DNA of 64,000 bases, from NCBI GenBank assembly GCA_002395235.1, contig DGWK01000037.1, positions 7,706 to 71,705 of the forward strand, written 5' to 3'. The position numbers and the translations under genes were made by a program. The notes beneath the pieces were generated by a model. That model saw nothing but the letters and a program-made list of their open reading frames with translations, was not told the origin of the DNA and made no database searches. Positions 27,527 through 36,349 of the stretch are shown piece after piece (positions within the stretch are counted from its first letter, which is position 1; each line of letters starts with the position of its first letter). Origin of the DNA: Lachnospiraceae bacterium UBA4260 (GTDB taxonomy: Bacteria; Bacillota; Clostridia; Lachnospirales; Lachnospiraceae).

Positions 27527-29047
27527 TTAGCGAACCATTCTTCTCTTGGATACCAGCATAACTGCTGCGCCGATCACGAGAACGGAACCTACAATGTAGA
27601 ACATTGTTGTGCCGATGCCGCCGGTGGAGGGAAGTTCTGCGCCGGTCTTGTTGACTGCTACTGCGGGAGTTGCCGCCAGCTCATCAATGCTTACCAAAAC
27701 ATCGGAACCGCCTTCAGTGTGTGTATCGACTATTTTTCCATCTTTATCAAGATAAACTGTTGTCGATGTTGTTGTCTTACCTGTTTTTGTCGCCTTTACT
27801 ATTACAGCTGCTGTCAGCTTATTGTAGCCCTTGGGAGCTTCTGTCTCAGTAACGCTATATTCACCTGTTTTTACACCCTTAACAATAATCAAACCGTCAT
27901 CAGGAGTTGTAAGTTCGTTAACAAGACCTTCACCTGGTTCTTTTCCTGCATATACATATGCTCCATCAGTATCCTTGTCTGCCTTTACATAGAAGGGAAA
28001 CTGGAACTTGGCACCTGCAAGATTCTTTCCTGCCTGATCTACCTTTTTAATAGCAATGGCATAAGTGAATATTGTCTCATCGTCTGTATACTCACTAGGT
28101 TCAGGTTCTGTGCCCTTATCAGTTTTATAAGTAACCGATATAGTATTCTTGTTTCCTTGTCCGTCGATTGAAGCAGTATCTGCTACTATTGCTGTATATG
28201 TAATGATAAGTGTTGCACCGTTTTTATAGAGACTCGTTTTCTTATCCGTTCCAACCCACGGAATTGTGATTTTTCCATCAGCAAACTGCTGTACATCTAA
28301 AGTTGTCTGATCATCCTTTGTATCAGTCTTTCCATCTTCATCAACGATTATGCTTGTAACTGTGATATTTCTCAGAGAGCCAGTTGCCGGCGTATCTTTA
28401 ATTGTATATTCAACAATCTGCTCAGGTCCCTTTTCTCCATCAATATAGTTTGCAGTCCCAAATGAAACTGTGTAGGTAACTGTATCACCAATGTTCACAT
28501 CTGTCTTATCAGCGCTCTTTTTAAGATCTTTGACCGGAGGTGTTGTATTCTTGTCGATAACTTTTGCGTTGGGCCTTGTGGAATCAACTGTAATAAGCCC
28601 CTCGCCCTGTGTAGTAGTTACGACATAATATCCATACTTCAGATTTGTGAAATTAAGTTCTGTACCGTCACTCACTACCGACGCAGTTACATTATCTTTT
28701 GCCCATGCCTTAAGTGCATTCTGAAAAGCTTCCTGAGTAATATCAGCTCCTTCTTTCAGAGAAATATTTCCCTGTGCATTCTTTTCAAAATATGCTGATA
28801 ATGAGGCCGGAATATCTCCTGTATACGCAATAGACGTACTAGTTCCTTCACTATCAGTAGACTGACTGACAGTTGCATCAAACAATTTACTTACCGAGTA
28901 AGTCTCTCCGTTTGATGCATTTGTAATAGTAATAGTAGCACTTCCGCCTTGGCCAGAATCCTTGTTCTGCGCAAAGACATTGATTCCCATCGCCATAACC
29001 ATTACGGTTGCAAGAACGAGAGCAATCACTTTCTTCATGTTCTTCAT
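27527..29047 (-). CDS. Major pilin with LPSTG sorting signal, island 3
   Basis: 506 residues. The signal peptide (MKKVIALVLATVMVMAMG) is cleaved near VFA-QN. A D1-like domain contains LKYGYYVVTTTQGEG. A D2-like isopeptide domain begins VKDLKKSADKTDVNIGDTV. A Cna-B module begins IKKVDQAGKNLAGAKFQF and has the E-box YSVTETEAPKGYN. The end is LPSTGG, a membrane helix and KRRMVR. GAAAGGAAAAC lies before the ATG. It should be the polymerised shaft subunit, substrate of the following sortase. The sorting region is very like that of the island 2 pilin, while the ectodomain has diverged, as expected for a surface antigen. Confidence 0.92.
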   Translation of the reverse strand: MKNMKKVIALVLATVMVMAMGINVFAQNKDSGQGGSATITITNASNGETYSVSKLFDATVSQSTDSEGTSTSIAYTGDIPASLSAYFEKNAQGNISLKEGADITQEAFQNALKAWAKDNVTASVVSDGTELNFTNLKYGYYVVTTTQGEGLITVDSTRPNAKVIDKNTTPPVKDLKKSADKTDVNIGDTVTYTVSFGTANYIDGEKGPEQIVEYTIKDTPATGSLRNITVTSIIVDEDGKTDTKDDQTTLDVQQFADGKITIPWVGTDKKTSLYKNGATLIITYTAIVADTASIDGQGNKNTISVTYKTDKGTEPEPSEYTDDETIFTYAIAIKKVDQAGKNLAGAKFQFPFYVKADKDTDGAYVYAGKEPGEGLVNELTTPDDGLIIVKGVKTGEYSVTETEAPKGYNKLTAAVIVKATKTGKTTTSTTVYLDKDGKIVDTHTEGGSDVLVSIDELAATPAVAVNKTGAELPSTGGIGTTMFYIVGSVLVIGAAVMLVSKRRMVR

Positions 29048-29149
29048 AACTGTTTTCCTTTCTTTTTTGTTATTCCTCTTAGCTGTTGATTAAAAAGGAT
29101 CTTATGGTATTGCTGTTTTGACACATGTGTCTGCCACAGCTGGCAATCT

Positions 29150-29194
29150 GCTGCCCGATTCGGAATCCCGACTTGTTTATCCTCATCGGGCAGC
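29150..29194 (-). other. Intercistronic hairpin between adhesin and pilin, island 3
   Basis: GCTGCCCGAT (29150-29159) and ATCGGGCAGC (29185-29194) are perfect 10-bp arms with a 25-nt loop in the 208-bp gap upstream of the pilin. The position matches the hairpin at 12787-12825 in island 2. No T-run follows. Confidence 0.5.
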
Positions 29195-29255
29195 TGAAAT
29201 CATGTATAGTTCGGTTTCAGATTCGGCGTCAGTTATTTCGTCGAGATCAGAGGCA

Positions 29256-32200
29256 TTATCTAAACCTCCTTTCTCCACGCCTCATCCTGAAGCCGTACAT
29301 CAAAGCGGATGCGATGACGAGCATCAGTCCGCCTAATGTATAAAGGGTTGTTCCGGAGCCGCCTGAGTGAGGAAGCTCAACTCCCGGATTGTTGGGGATC
29401 AGCACAATGTAGGGATCTTCTTCTTTTTCAGGATTAATAACTATGAAGTTACTTCCGCTGGAAGACAAGGCCTGCACGGTTGTCCCTGACGCAGTTACAT
29501 TGACTTTAACATTCACTGTATCTGCCATCTGATTGTAGCCATTTGGCGCTTTTGTTTCCGTAAGGACACTGGATTCTTTTTCAGAAGCCTTCAGCTCAAA
29601 TACACCTTCGCTGCCGTTCTTTAAGATACCGTCGCTTCCTGATATCAGTTTCTTAGTGTCACCGCCAATTGGCTTCAAAGTGAATTCTGCGCCTGCGAGC
29701 GTATGCTCTGAATAATTACCTGAGGTTGCCGCTTCATCCACCTTAATAAACTGGATTTTTGCTGTTTTCTGTTTGTATTTGTTAGTAAATACCGATTTGG
29801 CTTCTTTTCCTTTACTAACTGCAACAGAAGTACTGCTTCCTTCCACAGCCGGATCAGTACCATTAGAGGCTGATACAGTCAGCTTATAAGAAGGATAAGG
29901 ATCAGGATCCTCCGTTTCTTCTGTTACTGTGTACGTACCCGGTGCAAGTCTGGGAACAATAATTGAATTGTCATCGCCGGGCAGTACTTCAAATACATAC
30001 TTCGTATCTACCGCAGCCCCCTTATTGTCAATCCATTTTCCATCACTGTTCTTTACAGTGATCTTGAATTTGTGGTTTGTAACTCCCTCAGGCTGATCAC
30101 CTTCAGGATCAACGATCTTCGTCATCTTTAGAGAACCGAATTGAGACAGATACGTATTGGTAATTTTCAGTATCTGATCAGTATCCTTATCTGCCTTTAC
30201 ATTTGCCGGCGAATATGACACCGACCAATCGTAATCTTCAATAACGGGACTCTTGATGGCTTTCGGAGTAGAACTATCGCTCAATTCTATTACGGAATAG
30301 TTATTATCTCCTATCACCCTGACTCTGCCATCATCAACTACATTTCCGTTGTACTTTACCTGTCCTCCCGGTGTTATGGAAAATACTGCTGCTTTTTTAA
30401 TATTTGTAGTAAATTCCCGCCGGTCATGCTCAGTTGATATATAAGCACCAAGTGTTTCATTTTTTACTATGAAGTAGAACTCTTTGTTGCTTGTTAATTC
30501 AGCCGGAGCATTTCCCTCAATAGCCTTCTCAACTTTCAGGTATGCAAAGTTATTTTCTCCGCGGTAAGTATTGTCTATCCTGATCTCACCGGTTCCGATA
30601 TTCTTAGTCTGTCCATATACACAGCTGTTAGCTATCGGCTTCTCATCATAGTATTTAGGACCTCCTGTTCTTGTATATCCAAGAAGAAGATTGTCCGCTT
30701 GCTGATGATCTTCTTCGACCCTGTATTTGCCGACCGGTAACCATGCATACAGGAAGTACTGGTGCTCGTGATCACTGGTTCCGGTTTCACGAGTAAACTC
30801 CGTCAGTGTTACTGTAGGAGCAGGATTCGTGTCCGAAATACTCTCCTTTTTGACAATTTCATCCAATATATAATTGCCCTTGTTCGGACCCTCAGTCTCT
30901 TTCTTCAGCTTGATGAAATCACCGGCTTCATTTGTAATTGTGAATTTAAGAGTCTGCCAGCGCTGCTCCATCTCAGTGCCATCAAGATAGAACTCCTGTA
31001 CATCAAAGTGTTTTCCTATCTTAAGATAGCCCCACTTCTCCCATACAGCATACAGATCCTGATAAGGTTCTTTCTCGTCTGCTGCAACCTGTTTCACTAT
31101 CTGGGGCTTATTATCTATGATTGCTGTATAGTACCCTCCATTCTCCTCATGATATGTAAGGAACAAATCATCAGGTCCGAAGTTACTGATGATATTCGGG
31201 TCGGTGCCCTCATCCGCCTTTGCCCATCCGAGGAATTTGCGACCTGCATAAGTAAATGTATCAGCCGGCTTAATTGAAACTGCTTCGTTGATCATCAGCA
31301 GTTCTTTTCCGTCATTCACCTTATCAATCTGCTTTTCAGTCGTATTGTTATTATTTGCATGCCACCAAATGTGCGTATTGGTAGGCGCTTCCTTCGGCAC
31401 ATATTCTGCACGAAGCCTGACTGTGTACTTATGTGTTATTCCAGGCTTCGTAGGATCCTCAGGCAATTTTTCAACCTTAGCATTTGCCTTTAAGACTTCA
31501 AATTTATCTCCGGGATTAACTCTTACATTCGTATCTTCATATTCAGAGCCATTCCATTTCTGGACTACCCAGTACATAAACTTTTTATCACTATCATTCG
31601 GTGTAGAAGCAGCACCTGCTGTTGCCTCAGCACTATCAAGATACTCAAGTGGATCCTTAGGCTCATTTTTGCCATCGCCGGGATCATATTCAACGTTGAT
31701 TCCGTTAGCTCCCGTCAAAATAGCGCGCCACTTCGCATACAGATCCAATTTACGGTCAATCCAGAAGCGTTTTTCATTTGCATCTTTGTTGATCTGTTCT
31801 GTCGGATTTCCATACTTATCCAGCTCCGTCGGCTCTGTCTGCCCATATGATTCCGTAACAGTATCATCGTTCAGTTCAAATGCGCCAAAGTTAAACGGGT
31901 TATTAAAACTCGGATCCGTATACCATCCAATCAGTTCGTAGTCGTCTCTGGTTCCTATGATCTGATTGCCGTCTGCAATCTTATCACCATAATCTACGCG
32001 GAAACTCATCTTCTGGTTGCCCCATTTTAATGAAGTATCAGAAGTCGGAACATTGGGATGCAGGAACACGCGGTATTCCTTTTGAATCCATTTGGCGTAT
32101 ACCGTAATGCCGTCGATCGGCATAGTTGTAAATGTGTACGGCACTGTGCAAGTGGGATCTGTATACCAGCCGCCAAATACATAACCTGTCGGAACAGGAG

Positions 32201-35200
32201 GAACATAGTAGTCATTTCCGCCCTTATTATATGAGGCTGTTGAAGCTTCATAATAAATATCTTTCGACTTTCCAAGCGGTGCTTTGGTAGCGTTCTTAAT
32301 TATGTTGCCGTCTCCGTCAAAGTATGTGCCATCCAAATAGGTTATAGGATTCATGTTTCGCTCAAAGCGAATATTTAGTTGACTATTGACGTTTGTTACC
32401 GTTTTTAAACTTCCATCCGCATTTCGAGCTGCAGTCCATCCAGTACTGCTGGTTGTATAATCACTGGTTCTATAGTCTTTTACTTTAAATCCGGCATATT
32501 TTTCTGAGAGGTTAAAGCTTCCCCCACTCATGTAGATTGTCAGTACATGATCAGGATCCGATGTGTCATCCGGCCACGTGCCATCCACTTTTTGCTTGAT
32601 AAATCTGTATGGGATGTTGCCGGCATCAACCAGGTACATAGTATCTGTAACATTGGATGGTATGTAGTGCTTATAAGACCCATAGAAACTCAAAGTAAGG
32701 TTACCGTTATTACTCCCGGTATGCCATAAAACATCGTATTCGTAATAATTTCTTCGAGCAAATGTTGGCCATGTAAAATCTAAAGGCGCATCAAATAATC
32801 CAGTGTAAGTAACGTTATTATTTGATAAATTACCTGTGTTTTCATCTAAAATGTAATAACGCGTACCGCCAGCTGTGTACGGACGAAAAACAATGGTAAT
32901 CAAATTGCGATCATAATAAACATTAAGAACCGATGATCCATCGGCCGCAATGGTCACATTCCGATCATATCTTCCTGCATGGAATCCAGTATATGCCTTT
33001 GGTGTGCCGTTAACGCTATAGTTCCTAACACTGTTCCCGCGTCCGGTGTTAACATTGGAACCGTTTTGTTGAACCGTGTTAATTGTACTTCCCGGTTTTC
33101 CACTCAGTGTGATGACTTCCGCTACGTCATATGTTTTCTGAGCATCTGTTGCATTTTTATCATCAGTAACTCTTTGTCTCCAAATAATTACTGAATAGTT
33201 TGCGCTGTCATCTGCTTTCCATTTCGCATAAAGCTCTGTGTCTGTTTCGATTTGTTTGTTAAACTCAAACCTTTCTCCAGATTTTGTATACCACCCTTCA
33301 AATGAGTATCCTTTACGAGTTGGCTTATTCGGTTCTTTAGTTGTACTCCCATTGGGTATAAACTGCGGCGGAGTATAGCTGGCGCTGCTTCCATCGTCTT
33401 CATTACCGTTAAAAACAAGCCAATGTCCCTTAGGCGCATTAACAGTAAATGTTACGTTGCTGCTGATCTCCACCTCTGTTCCGTTTTCAAACGGCTGCTT
33501 GCTGCCGTCCTTAGCCGTTACAGGATCTGTCGTATACCATCCCATGAAAGCTTCATCCTGCTCTTTGGGGGTATAAGGCTGGTTTATAGTGTAATCAACT
33601 TTTTCATCATCAGCTTTGATAATCAGAGCCTCACTGTGAATAGTTGCTTTATCTTCATCTTTGTAGATGATATTGTAAGCCTTAAAAATCATTGCATAGA
33701 CTCTGACAGTTTCCAGTTCTTTCAGAGTCCTTCCAAACACCCAATCCCTAACTTCATCAATAGTTTTTGCTTTATCTATGTCATCCTTTGTGTATTCAGC
33801 ATCGTAATTGCCTTCAGCATCTGGTTCTACGATTAACCATCCTTTGAACATCTCACCTTCTGCTAATGTACCAACACCCGGGTCATACAGAATTGTGTTG
33901 AGATCTTCACGCGTATCCTTGTTCTTGACATACATTTCTGCAATCTTGGTATCGCGGTTGTAGAATTCCAGTTTCATACGTGCATAGTCGCCAGTATCGT
34001 CATTATCCACCACCGCATACACCGAAAACCCATTCGCCGCAAAACTGACCGCACTGCCTTCCGTGCTGGCCTCCACGACTTCCGTCTCCTTGCCGAAGTG
34101 GACGACCTGGAGATTGCTCTCGCTGCTCTCCTCTTTGTCGGCGAGCTCTATTTTGACATCGACGGGGGCCTGGATGTCGACCTTGCCGCCGTTCTCGTCG
34201 ACGATCGTGATGTCGAAGAAACGGGCATAGGTGGCCGTTCCTGCTTCCCAGCCCAGGGTGTCCTCGGTCTGTGTCAGGTATTCGTTGTATTCTTTAGATC
34301 TGTCCGCGATCTCCTCGACCTTCAGTTCCGCGCCTTCCGGTACGCCTGCATCAGGGCCGTAGGAGACGGAAATGTTGTAGTTGTTGCCGTCGCTGGCAAG
34401 GACGGTCTTCTCGATGGTCGCGGAACCGACTACGCCGTATACGGAGAACTGGTCGGATTCGAACTCGACCGCCTCTACGGAAGTCTCGGATCCTTTTGTA
34501 TTGGAATCGATGACTTCGGCCTGCTCATCGTTACGTTTATCGAAGTGGACGGTATCGACGTTCTCGGTCTTCTCCTCTTCCACCGCCTGCTTGTACTCAA
34601 TGCGGACGTTGACATTGCCGCTGGGCTCTACTTCCATGCCTTCATATTTGAACGTGATGTCATAGAACCGGGCAAAAGAGAGCTGCGTGTTCTCGTCGTA
34701 CTTGTCCTGCATCTGGGAGAGCGCTTTGTCATAGTAAGCCTGGTAGGCTTCGGGATCGCTCTCTTTGGTGATCTCTCTGACGTCAAGCTGTACGCCCACG
34801 GGCAGTTTTGCGGATTCACCAAAATCAGCGTAGACCACATAGTCGTCCCCGCGGTAAATGAGCTGTGTGTCTTCCGTGATCAGCTTGATCTCGTCGACGC
34901 TCTTTCCGGTCTCAGCCGCGATCTCTTCGACCGTTGTGCCCGCCGTTGCAGCGTCTTCGGTTGTCTCTGCAGCCTCGGCATTTTCAGCGGGCGCAGTCGT
35001 GTCAGCGCTGTCCGTTTCGGCCTGGGCATTCTCTTCGGCTTCGTCCTGCCCTGCCTCTTCGGCATCTTCCTGCTGACCGCCTTCCGAGGCGTTGTCCTCA
35101 GAAACTTCCGGCTCGGCTTCTTCCGCGGGCGCTTCTTCGGACGCACTCTCATAGACAGTGCCGCTCTCGTCGGCATTGTTCTCGCTCGCCGCCACTTCTA

Positions 35201-35372
35201 TGCCCGGCTGTTCATCCGCTGTGTTCTTGTCCAGCGTGATGGCCGGAAGTATCAGCGCATACGTCGTGGTAAAGACAACGACCGCGGACAGGAGGGATAC
35301 GGCCCTCTGCCAGCGCTTCATCTTCTTGTTTAATGTAATGAAGTATTCAACCATTTTTTCAAAAATACTCAT
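29256..35372 (-). CDS. Large InlB-repeat/Cna-B pilus adhesin with LPHSG signal, island 3
   Basis: 2038 residues. The N-terminus (KMVEYFITLNKKMKRWQR, then a hydrophobic segment ending YALILPAITLD) is shared with the other adhesins. An acidic Glu/Ala linker (about 60-160) and two RFYDITF/RFFDITI modules follow. InlB B-type repeats (GW-Y, YAKW) lie at about 690, 1064, 1149 and 1382. Cna-B-like modules start near 1450, 1609, 1744 and 1874, the last with the E-box TETKAPNGYN. The end is LPHSGG, a membrane helix and RRGERR. It resembles the island 1 adhesin more than the island 2 one. It is the first gene after the leader dyad; this island has no AP2 protein and no signal peptidase. Confidence 0.92.
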   Translation of the reverse strand: MSIFEKMVEYFITLNKKMKRWQRAVSLLSAVVVFTTTYALILPAITLDKNTADEQPGIEVAASENNADESGTVYESASEEAPAEEAEPEVSEDNASEGGQQEDAEEAGQDEAEENAQAETDSADTTAPAENAEAAETTEDAATAGTTVEEIAAETGKSVDEIKLITEDTQLIYRGDDYVVYADFGESAKLPVGVQLDVREITKESDPEAYQAYYDKALSQMQDKYDENTQLSFARFYDITFKYEGMEVEPSGNVNVRIEYKQAVEEEKTENVDTVHFDKRNDEQAEVIDSNTKGSETSVEAVEFESDQFSVYGVVGSATIEKTVLASDGNNYNISVSYGPDAGVPEGAELKVEEIADRSKEYNEYLTQTEDTLGWEAGTATYARFFDITIVDENGGKVDIQAPVDVKIELADKEESSESNLQVVHFGKETEVVEASTEGSAVSFAANGFSVYAVVDNDDTGDYARMKLEFYNRDTKIAEMYVKNKDTREDLNTILYDPGVGTLAEGEMFKGWLIVEPDAEGNYDAEYTKDDIDKAKTIDEVRDWVFGRTLKELETVRVYAMIFKAYNIIYKDEDKATIHSEALIIKADDEKVDYTINQPYTPKEQDEAFMGWYTTDPVTAKDGSKQPFENGTEVEISSNVTFTVNAPKGHWLVFNGNEDDGSSASYTPPQFIPNGSTTKEPNKPTRKGYSFEGWYTKSGERFEFNKQIETDTELYAKWKADDSANYSVIIWRQRVTDDKNATDAQKTYDVAEVITLSGKPGSTINTVQQNGSNVNTGRGNSVRNYSVNGTPKAYTGFHAGRYDRNVTIAADGSSVLNVYYDRNLITIVFRPYTAGGTRYYILDENTGNLSNNNVTYTGLFDAPLDFTWPTFARRNYYEYDVLWHTGSNNGNLTLSFYGSYKHYIPSNVTDTMYLVDAGNIPYRFIKQKVDGTWPDDTSDPDHVLTIYMSGGSFNLSEKYAGFKVKDYRTSDYTTSSTGWTAARNADGSLKTVTNVNSQLNIRFERNMNPITYLDGTYFDGDGNIIKNATKAPLGKSKDIYYEASTASYNKGGNDYYVPPVPTGYVFGGWYTDPTCTVPYTFTTMPIDGITVYAKWIQKEYRVFLHPNVPTSDTSLKWGNQKMSFRVDYGDKIADGNQIIGTRDDYELIGWYTDPSFNNPFNFGAFELNDDTVTESYGQTEPTELDKYGNPTEQINKDANEKRFWIDRKLDLYAKWRAILTGANGINVEYDPGDGKNEPKDPLEYLDSAEATAGAASTPNDSDKKFMYWVVQKWNGSEYEDTNVRVNPGDKFEVLKANAKVEKLPEDPTKPGITHKYTVRLRAEYVPKEAPTNTHIWWHANNNNTTEKQIDKVNDGKELLMINEAVSIKPADTFTYAGRKFLGWAKADEGTDPNIISNFGPDDLFLTYHEENGGYYTAIIDNKPQIVKQVAADEKEPYQDLYAVWEKWGYLKIGKHFDVQEFYLDGTEMEQRWQTLKFTITNEAGDFIKLKKETEGPNKGNYILDEIVKKESISDTNPAPTVTLTEFTRETGTSDHEHQYFLYAWLPVGKYRVEEDHQQADNLLLGYTRTGGPKYYDEKPIANSCVYGQTKNIGTGEIRIDNTYRGENNFAYLKVEKAIEGNAPAELTSNKEFYFIVKNETLGAYISTEHDRREFTTNIKKAAVFSITPGGQVKYNGNVVDDGRVRVIGDNNYSVIELSDSSTPKAIKSPVIEDYDWSVSYSPANVKADKDTDQILKITNTYLSQFGSLKMTKIVDPEGDQPEGVTNHKFKITVKNSDGKWIDNKGAAVDTKYVFEVLPGDDNSIIVPRLAPGTYTVTEETEDPDPYPSYKLTVSASNGTDPAVEGSSTSVAVSKGKEAKSVFTNKYKQKTAKIQFIKVDEAATSGNYSEHTLAGAEFTLKPIGGDTKKLISGSDGILKNGSEGVFELKASEKESSVLTETKAPNGYNQMADTVNVKVNVTASGTTVQALSSSGSNFIVINPEKEEDPYIVLIPNNPGVELPHSGGSGTTLYTLGGLMLVIASALMYGFRMRRGERRFR

Positions 35373-35471
35373 CTCTCACTCTCCCGGCTTTTCTGTTATT
35401 ACTGATGTTTGTCTTTTATTGGAAGCATGCTGAGCGTTACATAAATCGGTTCAGAAAAGTGGTCTGAAAAA

Positions 35472-35529
35472 GCCCGATTTATGGAACATCCAAAAAGGTA
35501 TACCTTTATAGAGATTCCATAAATCGGGC
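35472..35529 (-). terminator. Leader terminator-like dyad carrying site L, island 3
   Basis: GCCCGATTTATGGAA (35472-35486) and TTCCATAAATCGGGC (35515-35529) are perfect 15-bp arms centred at 35500.5, exactly the centre of GTATAC (35498-35503), itself inside GGTATACC. On the minus strand the second arm is followed by TTTTTCAG. It lies 100 bp upstream of the adhesin start. Confidence 0.82.
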
Positions 35530-35620
35530 CGGATAGGTCCTGTATTTCATTAATGTGTACCAAAAGTTGCCCAGAGCACGAAAAAACAAGAAAATTTGTT
35601 ACACAAATGTTAAGGTTATG

Positions 35621-35629
35621 TGCTATACT
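35621..35629 (+). promoter_or_regulatory. Extended -10 element in the L-R interval of island 3, pointing away from the adhesin
   Basis: TGCTATACT has the extended -10 form TGnTATACT. No -35 lies at 16-18 bp. It sits 47 bp from site R, about where the good promoter lies relative to R in island 1 (39 bp). Confidence 0.35.
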
Positions 35630-35665
35630 AGTTTCATAATCAATTCGAATGCAGACAAAAAAATA

Positions 35666-35691
35666 AACCAAAAAGGTATACTTAAATCGAC
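35666..35691. promoter_or_regulatory. GTATAC site R, island 3 (putative recombinase site)
   Basis: CCAAAAAGGTATAC is identical over 14 bp and in the same orientation to site L at 35490-35503; GTATAC starts are 178 bp apart (35498 and 35676). It lies 28 bp past the recombinase stop codon. Confidence 0.62.
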
Positions 35692-35708
35692 GGAAAGGCA
35701 ATACCCTT

Positions 35709-36329
35709 TTAGTCGTTTTTTTCCTTTTGGTCTGTTTTTTGCCGCATCTGTTCTGTTTTCTTATAAAAAGTAGCTCTCGACATGCCGCACATCTGCGCGG
35801 CGCGGGACGCCGGGATCTCTCCGCTCTGCCAACTGGTGTAAATATCCGGGAAATCGTCCGGAAGCGGTTTTACCGGTCTTCCCAGGCGCACGCCTCTTCG
35901 CCGGGCTGCCTCAATTCCTTCTCGCTGTCTGCTGCGGATATTGGTCCGCTCGTTCTCCGCCACAAATGAAAGCACCTGCAATACGATATCGCTCAGAAAG
36001 GTACCTAAGAGGTCTTTTCCTCTGCGTGTATCCAGGAGCGGCATCTCGATTACCACGATATCGACGCCTTTGATCCGTGTCAGGTACTGCCACTGTTCCA
36101 CCACTTCGTTGTAATTTCTTCCCAGACGGTCAATGCTTTTGATATAGACAAGATCGTCCCGCCGAAGCCTCTTTAGCATTCTGTTGTAGGCGGGCCGGTC
36201 GAAATCCTTTCCGGACTGTTTATCTATATATACATTTTTCTTGGGCACTTTCAATTCGTTCATGGCAAAGAGCTGCCGATCTTCATTCTGATCGCATGAG
36301 CTTACTCTGACGTAGCCGTAAATACTCAT
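35709..36329 (-). CDS. Small serine recombinase, island 3 proximal copy
   Basis: 206 residues. Ser10 in YVRVSS, SGKDF, IKSIDRLGRNY, AENERTNIRSRQREG, LGRPVKPLP and the C-terminal helix-turn-helix (ASRAAQMCGMSRATFYKKT) mark it as a Hin/Pin/resolvase-type enzyme. AGGAGG stands before the ATG. It follows the distal recombinase by 20 bp, so the two are co-transcribed, and its stop codon is 28 bp from site R. It is the best candidate to act on sites R and L, perhaps together with its partner; this is inferred. Confidence 0.92.
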   Translation of the reverse strand: MSIYGYVRVSSCDQNEDRQLFAMNELKVPKKNVYIDKQSGKDFDRPAYNRMLKRLRRDDLVYIKSIDRLGRNYNEVVEQWQYLTRIKGVDIVVIEMPLLDTRRGKDLLGTFLSDIVLQVLSFVAENERTNIRSRQREGIEAARRRGVRLGRPVKPLPDDFPDIYTSWQSGEIPASRAAQMCGMSRATFYKKTEQMRQKTDQKEKND

Positions 36330-36349
36330 GGATTACTGTCCTCCTTTTC

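Noticed and set aside
3429..31935. Further GTATAC hexamers inside coding regions (about 3428, 19422, 28087, 28822, 31919)
   Set aside because: They lack the flanking AAAA/CCAAAA half-sites and the dyad and occur at the frequency expected by chance, so they are not counted as switch sites.
35399..35701. Minus-strand open frame of 100 codons across the island 3 site pair
   Set aside because: It runs through the terminator dyad and both GTATAC sites. The partial likeness to the distal recombinase tail (EIQDLS) is better explained by duplicated 3' flank than by a real gene.
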